A program made the translations under genes and the position numbers. A stretch of 64,000 nucleotides of DNA from Piliocolobus tephrosceles. Taxonomy: Eukaryota > Chordata > Mammalia > Primates > Cercopithecidae. The DNA is taken from the NCBI RefSeq assembly GCF_002776525.5, contig NC_045439.1, forward strand, positions 154,529,330 to 154,593,329. The letters run 5' to 3'. The stretch's first letter is position 1; the number at the start of each line of letters is the position of its first letter. Below, one piece after another: positions 46,874-55,945 of the stretch. The notes below the pieces were generated by a model. It was not told the origin of the DNA and ran no database searches. It worked only from the letters and a program-made list of their open reading frames with translations.

Positions 46874-47043
46874 TGTATCTAGAGAGGCAGAAGCTCTCAG
46901 GTCAGGTAAAAATCCAACCTCCAGCAAGTGGAGCAGAAAAGTTTGATCCTTAATGCCATACACGCGGTCCAAGAACAGCACCATAGGTGCCTTGTGGTCA
47001 GGGCAGAAGTTGGCCGCCATATCTGGCTCACTGACCGACCCAT
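46874..47043 (-). CDS. RYR3: RYR3 window exon E4 (170 nt)
   Basis: It starts with AT completing Asp and reads GSVSEPDMAANFCPDHKAPM, then VLFLDRVYGIKDQTFLLHLL and EVGFLPDLRASASLDT, ending before donor gtaagt. PDHKA-MVLFLDRVYGI and FLPDLRA-ASLDT are hallmark RyR segments. The exon ends in phase 0, so E5 begins with a whole codon. There is no internal stop, and the acceptor has a good pyrimidine tract (gtgtgtctttcag). Confidence 0.95.
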
Positions 47044-47155
47044 CTGAAAGACACACAGAAAATGTAATTTCCCTTTTTCTATCTCCAGAGTCTCAAAAGG
47101 TAACACAGAGCTTGTCTGTCTACAGCTTGTTCTCCTTATAAGAGCCAGGAAGTTT

Positions 47156-47392
47156 GGAAACATACAGATTGAGTATCTCCAATCCAAAAATCTGAAACCT
47201 GAAACGTACCAATATCTGAAATTTTGGGGCACCAACATTGTGCTCAATGGAGATGCTTCTCAGAGGATTGTGGATTTTCAGATTTGAGATATGCAACTGG
47301 TAAGTATAGTGCAAATATTCCAAAATCCAAAAAAATCCAATGCACTTCTAGTCCCAAGCATTCAGGAAAAAGGAATACTCAGCCTGTACAGT
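47156..47392 (+). mobile_element. Tigger7/MER44-like DNA transposon
   Basis: 'cagattgagtatctccaatccaaaaatctgaaa' at the left and 'ggaatactcagcctgta' at the right are near-inverted termini of a pogo-type element. Internal sequence agrees. Confidence 0.75.
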
Positions 47393-47528
47393 GCTGTGCT
47401 GAAGGCAGCTTGTACTTCGTTGAAAAGCCAGTTTAAAATTCCAGCCAGTTGTTAAACATGCTCATTATTAAAAATTAGAATTTACAATTAAGTAGATATT
47501 TAAAAAAGGTAACAAATACTAGAACTCC

Positions 47529-47758
47529 TTACTTCCTAATTATTTCACGGTGAACTATACTCTTGAGGTTTTCTGCATCAACTGTATTTGTGTGTTGGAA
47601 ATGCGATCTCATGGTGTGCCATGTCCTTTCTCTTCCCAACTCTGTGTTCAGTGACATTACATTGGTAGCTTGAAATCGGCCATGGTGAAAATGCTTACGC
47701 TACAGAAATGGGCAAATGCTAGGATCAGGGCTTGATTTATTGCTTTGTTGATTTGAAA
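47529..47758. repeat. Unassigned 225 bp repeat, copy 1
   Basis: Direct copy of 48976-49200, about 85% identical by eye, sharing 'cagtgacattacattggtagc' and 'gaaatgggcaaatgctagg'. Family not recognised. Confidence 0.85.
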
Positions 47759-48975
47759 CATAAGTAAGTGAGGGAGAAAACATTCATGAAGGCAGATTAA
47801 GTTTAATATGTCATGTCTGTAGTTATTACATCATAAATAGAACAAACTTCGAGGGTATCTTGTTGCAATATTTGGAAATAATCGTCTGATTTAGGTGAAA
47901 TGTAGATCAGGTCATCCAAGAATTCTAATCTTAATCAAGAGGTTTGAAGGTGAAGTGGGGAAATACTATGAAGAAAATAAAAACTGCTTGAGCTGGAGAG
48001 TAAAGACAGGATTTCGAGTGAGGATAGAAAACAATCTTCCTCTTCCTGTTTTGTTTACACTAAAAACCAGGACAAAGGACCCCCAAATGAGCATGCTATA
48101 GCCACGGCATATTTAAACACTGTACTGGAAAGGTGTGGGACTTCATAGGGAACCCTGAGAGGCACAGAGATTAAATCTGAGCCACTCCGGACCCTCGTCC
48201 TGCCCAGGAATCAGCGTCAGGCTCCAGAGCCAGAGAGAAGGGGCCTTCCAGACTGCAGGCTGCGGCCTCTCCTGCCCCGTGTACCAGGCGGAGCTGGGCC
48301 TGAAAGGCTGAGACTGACTTCCTCTCACACACGCCTGGTGTGGTGGGATATCAGTTAGTGTTTTGTGTTTGGGAAACACTGAGTTCAGATCTAATTTGCT
48401 TTATCTTAAGTTTTCTCAGACGTTATTGTTTTACTGTGCTTATACCATGTGATGTGTTCCACAGCATTTCCTAAACTTATTTGACTCCAGGCTGCTTATT
48501 AATATGTATACCTATTAGTATCTCCCACAGAAACCTACTGTGGAATATCAGTTTGGGAAACATGACAACGGTTCGAATCATACGTTTTCAATTCCTCCAT
48601 GAGCCTGGATCATGGGTGGGGTGACTCAGAGAAACAACACTTCCGGGAGAGTGTAAAGTTTTGCTAAGATAAGACTGACTGATGTCAAATGTCACTGGTA
48701 GCATTGAGGGAAGCAGTTTATGATCCTCAGCCACGAGGCGTGCGACTGTGGCTGGAGAGTCTGTGTGGGGGCCTGTCTGCGCCCCAAATGCCTACACAAG
48801 CTGGGGGAGCCAGGGGAGAAGGAGAAGGGAGGCCGTGGGGAGAGCTTTTGCTTGTCCCATTCCGTCAGCCTCCCTCACAGGGTTGGCGTGCTCACAGGAG
48901 GACAGCGAGGTCTGTCTGTACCTGTGGGGCACGGGGACACTGTCTTGACACAGACGAGAGAGCAGACTGAAGTCA

Positions 48976-49200
48976 TTACTTCCAAATTATTTCACTATGA
49001 ACTCTACTCTTGAGGTTTTTTGCATCAATTGCATTTGTGTGTTGGGAATACAATCTAATGTGCCATGTCCATTCTCTTCCCAGCTCTGTGTTCAGTGACA
49101 TCACATTGGTGGCTTGGAATTGGCCATGGTGAGAAAGTTTATACCATGGAAATGGGCAAATGCTAGGAGTCAGGACTTGATTTATGGTTTTGAGATTGCT
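48976..49200. repeat. Unassigned 225 bp repeat, copy 2
   Basis: Direct copy of 47529-47758, lying 1.4 kb away and about 195 bases from E3. Confidence 0.85.
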
Positions 49201-49394
49201 TCTGGAGAAGACAAGAGAGCAGCTGGCTAGAGCCTAGAGGAGAAAACTCACCACAGGAAAAGAGCAAGACACTTGCCCTGTGCAGCCTGCCCTGCGAGTC
49301 AGGACCTGGGGGCCGTTGTGCTGGGGACAGGGTCCTGCCCCGAGCCAGTGGCTGCTGGGAGACTGCTGCTTCAGCCTGCAGTCACTCCCCTTAC

Positions 49395-49515
49395 CTTTGT
49401 TAAGGGAGGGCAGTTTCAAGGGGATGCTGATGATCCCCACCAGGTCTTCTGTGGGGACCAGGGAGCGCAGTATGGACCTGATGCGGATGGCTTCCCCCTT
49501 TCCCGTCTGGATGAG
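49395..49515 (-). CDS. RYR3: RYR3 window exon E3 (121 nt)
   Basis: The exon starts in phase 0 after acceptor ctcttccag and reads LIQTGKGEAIRIRSILRSLV, then PTEDLVGIISIPLKLPSLNK, before donor gtaagg. The GKGEAIRIR motif is near-invariant among ryanodine receptors as I recall them. It lies in the helical domain that carries the central mutation cluster in RYR1 (malignant hyperthermia) and RYR2 (CPVT); that correspondence is from family knowledge. The last base (G) joins AT of E4 to make Asp. Confidence 0.95.
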
Positions 49516-51382
49516 CTGGAAGAGAGGGTGGAGGATGACATGAGATAAGTGAGATTCCCACACCTCGCTCCACCCCACCTCCAAACCTCTGGTAGTAAAA
49601 TGGCTTCAGGGCAGGGGTCCATTTCCATGTTTCCCTAATTGCTACAGACACTTGTGGCCACAGGGAAAGAGGAGAGTGGTCTCTTGATTTTCCAGAAGAG
49701 GTGCTACTGAGGAAATAACTGACTGAAGAGGTTGCTAGATTCCTTTGCTGTTATTAAAGTGGCCATGAGGTTGTGGTATCAGGTCCCAGGAATAAGTACA
49801 CGGCCTGCTGGTGGCTTCTCAGTGTGACTGCACTGCCGGAAGCTCTTGGTGGCCACGACAGAAGTGTGGACAGCGTGGCCACAATGCCAGACTCTAGAAT
49901 TCTGTTAAACGTAGAAATGGGTTATGAATTTAAATTTCTAAGAATTTGATTAATGCTGGGGATGACAAGTGGGCAAAACGGGTGTAGAGAATGTCAGAGA
50001 GAACTTGAGGGGCTCAGGGGCGTTATCGGGGCATGAACAGCCTGATCCACCCTGACACTGATGAACCAACCAGCACGCACAAGCGTGTGCATGCATATCC
50101 CCCTGCACATGCAGTCTCTGGCTGGGTGTAGCAGGCGTTCAGCTAGGAACTGAATGTCATCGCTCAGGGTCAGACAGTCCCCAGGTGGGTTGGATGGTAT
50201 GCTGAGATACCATGCTTGGTGCCACCAGGGAAAGCAGAAGGCCTGCCCACCCACCCTGGTGCCACCTCCATCCCCAAGGGCAGAGAAGAGGTGGTTGGTG
50301 ATGATGGCATCCTTCCCTCACCACTGACAGGGCAGGACCCACAGGAGGGGTCCTGAGAAGGGATGTATGCATGCGTCTGTGTATGTGCGTGTGTGTAAGG
50401 TGTTGGAGCAGAGAGGCAGTAAGGAAGGAAGAATGGGACACCCAGATGGGGCTCTGGTGAGCTATCCCATGCCGCCTTCTTGAGAAGAAGCAAACTATAA
50501 TGTGCTTTCTGATGTGATGAGAGGCGATCAGGAAAGCTAGAGTATGAACACACAGGGGTTACTGACCCTCCCCACCCCCGCCAAGACTGTAGAACACTCT
50601 AGTGCTTTCTGGGCTCCCTTTCAAGTTTCCTGCATTTGCTTAAAGGCACAGAAATGGAAAAACAGGCCTATGTGGGTAAGGCTCCTTTATCATAGCAGGA
50701 ATTGGAATCCTAGGAATTCGGATCAGCCTCCCTTATCAAAATTTAGAGTTGCTTTTCATAGGAAAAGCAGCTATTTCCTCTCTTATGATGTCAGATCTTA
50801 TATGAAATAAGGCTGCTTCTTTCAGCCCTCAGCAGACGTGGAAAAAAGGAAGGAAAAGAACACACTTTTTCGTTCAAAACCAGAAGTCTGAGAAGACATC
50901 TCATAAAACAGAACCACCCTTTTGTGATGTCTGCAAAGCTCTACCTCTGGAGGAAACAGTCAAACACCAACCACAGGAAGTCTGCCTTCCTGGGGCCTGA
51001 TGCCACAGTCGTCAGGGAAGTGATCTTCCACATGGAGAGTCCTGTGGCCATGATCCAGAATCAAGTTGCTCCCATTCTGACCAAATTGAGGCACGTCAAA
51101 ACACGATTCTGGGAGGCTTTTGAAACAAACTGTGCAGAGGACATGCTCAACTAGTACCACAGAGAAATCACACAAGACAGGGATCTGCCCTGGAGCCCCT
51201 CCCTAGAAAGCAGCAGAGTCAGGTATCAGAGGTGGAAACTACTTTTGAAATTAGCTAAAAGGGACCTAGAAAAAGGCATGTTAGCCAATGCCAGAGACAG
51301 AGGAAGAAACGAGGTTCAGGAAATCTACAGTGTTCTTGGCGCAGGTTTCTCACAGCTGTTCTCTGGAAGCTCTATCACTTAC
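49516..51382 (-). other. RYR3: Intron E2-E3
   Basis: Comparatively GC-rich and apparently free of Alu and L1; a short CA/TG-rich stretch lies near 50365-50400. Nothing else recognised. Confidence 0.7.
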
Positions 51383-51494
51383 GTGCATTTCAGGAGCACA
51401 GCGGCCCAGCAGATCTATAAGGGCCGAATAAAATGACATAATTGCATTGCCCATATGCACGATTTCTTCTTCCTCTCCATCGGCCTCCGTGCTG
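51383..51494 (-). CDS. RYR3: RYR3 window exon E2 (112 nt), acidic loop plus conserved helix
   Basis: The exon reads (V)STEADGEEEEIVHMGNAIM and then SFYSALIDLLGRCAPEMH, ending before donor gtaagt. The first part is a short acidic loop, which as recalled varies in length between RYR1, RYR2 and RYR3. The second part is a conserved helix (GNAIM-FY-ALIDLLGRCAPEMH). The acceptor is a tandem tctcagcag: the upstream AG gives 112 nt and Val-Ser-Thr. The downstream AG, three bases on, would give 109 nt and drop the serine. Phase continuity allows both. The exon ends in phase 0. Confidence 0.93.
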
Positions 51495-52623
51495 CTGAGA
51501 GAACCAACAGAGGGGAGGTGTGAGGAAGGCTGGCAGGCACTGCCATGCTGGGAGACACAAGTAGATTGATATGGAAGCACTCTGTTCTCCTTTCCCTTGG
51601 AACCTCATCTTCCTCTAGAAGTCCACAAAGTGGTTTCATTCATTAAGCTCAAGGAACCCAAATATTTGTCCATGACATTCACAGGATCCCATGAATCTTA
51701 AGGCATGAGTACCGACATGAGCTGATCACAGGCCATAACTCCTACCAACCTTTCAACCCCTTTTCCTTCCTGTGAGGGGAAGATCCAGGGAAAGCACGCT
51801 GGACCAGGAGTCAGGAGGGCTCAGTCCCTGTCTTGGCTCTGTTGCTAATAAGCTATATGACCTTGGGTCTCAGTTTTTTTCTCATGTTGCTTGAGGAAGT
51901 GGGGAAAGCATATGTGTAGGGTCCTTTCCAGCTCTCCCAGGTCTGATGACAAAGAAAAAAGTCAACCGTCTAAAGAGTTTCTGCTGGGTTATACCCACTC
52001 TCTAGATTCCAGGGTCTCATGTAAAGGCTGTGATGAAGAAAGGGACATGATCATGAGACTTGATAAAGGGAAAGTAAGACAATCAGATAATCTACCAACT
52101 ATATCCTTAACATTTAAATAACATTATAGTGCTCTTTCCACATTCTGCAGGTTGCATTTTTTTTTTTAAGAAGTCAAATCAAAACACTTTCTTAATTAGT
52201 TCTCATGTTTTCAGAAGAAGAAGTGGAGGCACGATCTGTTTTTACAAATGAGGTATGGGATGAGACACTGTGGGACAAAATACTGAAGGAAACATGCTGA
52301 AGTTAGACAAGGAGTAGAACCTTGGTCCAGGCCTTTGCCTCCTACCCCATGGTGATGCTACAGGGAGGCTAAGACTTTGCCCACTTTGTGATTTCCAGCT
52401 GCGCTGAGCAGAGTAGAGAAAATGGAAGGGGGTGAAGGTGATGCTGATCACTACGCTTACTGGGAGAGTCAAGACAACCCTGTGCTTGATGAAGTGTAAA
52501 TGTCTTAGCTGTAACTGTGAAGAACATGTGCTTTCTCTATTACCTCCTAAATCATCCATATACCAACAATATCTGAGAGCTCACCAATCGTATCCGTGCC
52601 AGAAGGCAACTCCTTTCACTTAC
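51495..52623 (-). other. RYR3: Intron E1-E2
   Basis: Contains a MIR-like stretch at about 51800-51880 (plus strand) and a T run at 52157-52167. Otherwise unique-looking. Confidence 0.7.
51800..51880 (+). mobile_element. MIR-like fragment
   Basis: 'ccctgtcttggctctgttgctaataagctatatgaccttgggtctcag' fits the MIR core. Confidence 0.6.
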
Positions 52624-52804
52624 ACTTCTCTTTTGCATCCTTGAGAGGGGAGGTCAAGCGCGGGGTTCTCAGAGATCTTAATGGCACCCTGCATGGCCGC
52701 CAACAGTCCGTTTCCCCCCTCACCCCGCAGGGCCGGGCCGAAGCACTCTGGGCGTCTGATGAGCAGCTTGACCACAACGCTGGCATTTTCTTCCACACTT
52801 TCAC
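52624..52804 (-). CDS. RYR3: RYR3 window exon E1 (181 nt)
   Basis: This is the 5'-most exon in the window. It follows acceptor ...cccttag and ends GAAGT before donor gtaagt. Two bases complete a split first codon, then it reads ESVEENASVVVKLLIRRPEC and onward through FGPALRGEGGNGLLAAMQ to SQGCKREV. The motif RRPECFGPALRGEGGNGLLA is strongly conserved in all ryanodine receptors and belongs to the helical solenoid. It ends in phase 2, which matches the 1-base start of E2. The preceding exon (the conserved segment ending RFAVFVN) was looked for up to 64000 and not found, so the upstream intron exceeds 11 kb. Confidence 0.93.
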
Positions 52805-53647
52805 CTAAGGGAGAAAGGCACTGTTTCCTTCTCAATGGAAAGCACAACCCCAGAATTGATGAGGCTGGGAGAACAGTATTTTGTTCAGCTTATCACCTAC
52901 TCTTTTTTTGGTTTAGGTCAGTCCAGTGGGCAGTGGGAGTGGAGAAGGAACTAAGGCATCTGTAACTGATTGTGGTCAGTTAGTTATAAACCCCACTCAC
53001 TGCACTCGAACCAGCCTCATCTACTCTTAAGACTAGGAGTTGACACTGATGGAGAAAAAGGTGGCTTTGATAAATTGGGTCAGGATCTGTTCATTTAAAG
53101 TATTAAGATCAACCATCACAGAACAGGTTTTTACTCTTCAGCTCAGGAGTTTGCACTGTAGAGATTATTTCCATATATTTAGGTCCTCAGAGGGCAGTTA
53201 ATGAACTACTGAGTCTACCCTGGAATACTGATTCATTCACAAGTGACTTAGCGAACAGAAGAACTTTACATCTTTATTACCTCAGCGAGGGCATATGCAA
53301 ATCTGCTTCCTTCCTCGAAAGGAGGTAAGATGGTTACTCAACTGGTGTGCTTCAATTAACGTTCGGGAAAGTGACATATCAGCTTCTGATTGTGTTACCC
53401 TCATACTCTCACAGAGTCTAATACCTACCCTAGGACAGCCAGGTTTGTATGGATAGACTTCAGGTCATTTCTGGAATCATGTATCCAGATGAAGAATCTG
53501 CTTGGTAAAGTTTTATTGGTTATTCCTAAACTCGCTCTGTGGGAAGGCAGAGGTTGGAGAATTGTATTCTGTGGCATGTTTTTGGATGAATCAGATAATG
53601 AAGAAAGTGTCTCATTTCCTGATAAAGTGATTAAGGATAGCCATTCT

Positions 53648-54070
53648 TTTTTTTTTTTTTTTTAAATTATACTTTAAGTTCTAGGGTACCTGTGCACAAT
53701 GTACAGGTTTGTTACATATGTATGTCTGTGCCATGTTGGTGTGCTGCATCCACTAACTCGTCCTTTACATTAGGTATTTCTCCTAATGTTATCCCTTCCC
53801 CAGCCCCCCACCCCACGACAGACCCTGGTGTGTGATGTTCCCCATCCTGTGTCCAAGTGTTCTCATTGTTAATTCCCACCTATGAGTAGGAACATGCAGT
53901 GTTTGGTTTTCTGTCCTTGCGATAGTTTGCTCATGTGTCTGTTGGCTGCATAAATGTCTTCTTTTGAGAAGTGTCTATTCATATCCTTCGCCCGCTTTTT
54001 GATGGGGTTGATTTTTTCTTGTAAATTTGTTTAAGTTCTTTGTAGATTCTGGATATTAGCCCTTTGTCAA
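53648..54070 (-). mobile_element. L1 3' end with internal deletion, sense to RYR3
   Basis: 3'UTR from a T run at 53648, then a jump near 53934 to the ORF2 C-terminal coding region. About 600 bp of L1 are missing in between. Confidence 0.88.
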
Positions 54071-54119
54071 ATATTTTATTCTCAATAAAAAAATATACCT
54101 CTGTCTCAGATGAAATCCT

Positions 54120-54340
54120 AATTTGTATCTGAGAATTCATCTCTGAGCTAAGACTCAAGGGCGAGACTTTTTTCATGTTGTATTAGCTAAAGCCTAAAGA
54201 AAAACTTCTCTACGGAATCATAAGAGGTACCTCATTTGTGTCTGAGAATTTATCCCTGAACCCAGTACTCAAAGGCAAGACTTGCTGATGTTATGTATTG
54301 CAAGCTTGAAGAAAAACTTTTCTACAGAATCATAGGGTAT
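54120..54340. repeat. Diverged tandem duplication, unit about 110 bp
   Basis: 54120-54232 and 54233-54340 share 'atttgtrtctgagaattyat' and 'gaagaaaaactt-tctac-gaatcata'. It directly adjoins the L1 fragment. Confidence 0.8.
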
Positions 54341-54369
54341 TTCTTGGAGAACTGAGAGATAACAGAGGT

Positions 54370-54900
54370 TACGATGTGATACGCTGTTGTATTATTTATT
54401 CTTGTGCAAAAAATTACCTCAAATATTGGCAGGCTAGAACAATAAATGTTATCTCACAGTATTTGTACAGGCCAGGGATTTTGAAGTGGCTAAGCTAGGT
54501 GGTCCTGCCTTGCGATCTCCCATGAGGTGGCAGCTGCTGTCTTCTGAAAGCCTGTCTGGGACTGGAGCATCAGCTTCCACGTTCACTCAAACAGCTGTTG
54601 GCAAGAGGCCTCAGTTGCATACTGGATGTTGCGTGGAGGCCTCAGTTGCACACTGGGTGTTGGGTGGAGGCCTCAGTTTCTTACCATGTTGACCTCTCCA
54701 CAAGGCTGCTTGAGTGTTCTCATGATGTGGTAGCTGGCTTCCCACAGAGCAAATTATCCAGAAGGACAGTAGAGCAGAAACCAAGCTGCCTTTAACAACC
54801 TGGTCACTTATTGTCACTCTGTTATATCCTATTCATTAGAAGTGAGTCACTAAGTCCAGCTCACATGTAAAGGGAGAATTAGGCTCTGTATTTTTGAGGG
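54370..54900 (-). mobile_element. Old interspersed repeat, probably MaLR-type LTR
   Basis: 'tattatttattcttgtgcaaaaaattacctcaaa...ttatctcacagtatttgtacaggccaggg' has the look of an antisense mammalian LTR. Contains three imperfect copies of 'ggcctcagttgcacactgg' (54608-54680). Family uncertain. Confidence 0.5.
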
Positions 54901-55007
54901 AAGAGTATCAAAGAATTTATAGACGTATTTTGAAACCATCTTAGCAGTTTAAGTTCTATTTAATAAAACATTTTATGAATCAACTTAGAAGTGTTGGGAG
55001 TAAAGCA

Positions 55008-55315
55008 TTTTTTTAAGAGACAGGGTCTAGGGTCTGGCTGTGTCACCCAGGCTGGAGTGCAGTGGCGTGATCTCAGCTCAGGGCAGCCTCACCCTCTAGG
55101 GTTCAAATGATCCTCCCACCTGAACCTCTTGAGTGGCTGAGACTACAGGCACATGCTACCACAACTGGCTAATTGCTGTTGTTGTTGTATTTTTTTGTGA
55201 AAACCGGGTTTCACCATGTTGCCTAGGCTGGTCTCAAACTCCTGGACTCAAGGAATCCTCCTGCCTTGGCCTCCCAAAGTGTTGGGATTACAGGCATGAG
55301 CCACCACACCCTGGC
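55008..55315 (-). mobile_element. Alu (old, J-like)
   Basis: Diverged antisense Alu with 'gagacagggtctagggtctggctgtgtc' (short internal duplication of ggtct). Confidence 0.88.
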
Positions 55316-55499
55316 AGAGCATCTGAATGAGAACCCAGAAAAATCTAACTTCTTGTTCCAGCTTTTTAGTTCATCACTGTGTGAGTACGCACACTGTACA
55401 ATCTCACTGGGTCTTTCCCCTGTTCAGATATGCGTGCTCCATCTGGTTTTAGAGTGACTCTGTTAGTCTAACTCAGATGCAGAGATTTCTCCCATTATG

Positions 55500-55945
55500 C
55501 TCAGAGGAATGGGGATGGGGTGGGTGTTTGGACGAACGGAGGCAAGATGGTGCACTTCCGGGTTCTTCTTCATCCCCATCCTCAACTCTTCCCACGCGCC
55601 CGAAAATGCAGCCGGAGCCCAGGGAGAGTGCAGACCAACTGGGCATGCACCAGGTGACGTCAATCCGAAGAGACCAAGATTTACCTGGTCGCACCTGCGG
55701 AACGCCCCTGACACGCCCATGCCCCACCTATTGCCCTCCCACTCCTAGAAAAGCCGCTCTGAGCCACGCGGACTTCCCAGCTTCCCAGTCCTGTTGGGAT
55801 GTGGGAACTCCGTCTGAGAGCTTGGGGGAGGGGAACTCTGCCGGCCTTCTTTGCCGGAGGCCGACAGACTTCTCCACACCTTAGGTTACTAAAATAAACT
55901 TGCAGTTTTGCGCCTGACCTTTGCCTACTTGCTGGTTCTTTTGTG
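55500..55945 (+). mobile_element. Possible solo LTR (ERV-like), antisense to RYR3
   Basis: A GC- and CpG-rich block standing out from AT-rich neighbours. It has a TGACGTCA site at 55655, an AATAAA at 55893 and a pyrimidine-rich region between, an order consistent with LTR U3-R. No flanking internal retroviral sequence or target duplication was identified, and the family is not recognised. A non-retroviral GC-rich regulatory element is an alternative. Confidence 0.45.
55655..55662. promoter_or_regulatory. Perfect CRE palindrome (TGACGTCA)
   Basis: Full consensus cAMP-response/ATF site inside the LTR-like GC-rich block. Binding is unproven. Confidence 0.6.

Larger units (their letters stand above)
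47044..49394 (-). other. RYR3: Intron E3-E4
   Basis: Contains a Tigger7/MER44-like DNA transposon (47156-47392) and an unassigned 225 bp sequence present twice in direct orientation (47529-47758 and 48976-49200). Positions 47760-48975 show nothing recognised. Confidence 0.8.

Noticed and set aside
46897..47247. 116-codon open frame overlapping E4 in another frame
   Set aside because: A shadow of E4; the RyR frame is conserved and phase-continuous with E3 and E5.
55477..55884. 135-codon plus-strand open frame
   Set aside because: Length is explained by high GC content of the LTR-like block, and overlapping frames are open on both strands. No domain or homology seen.
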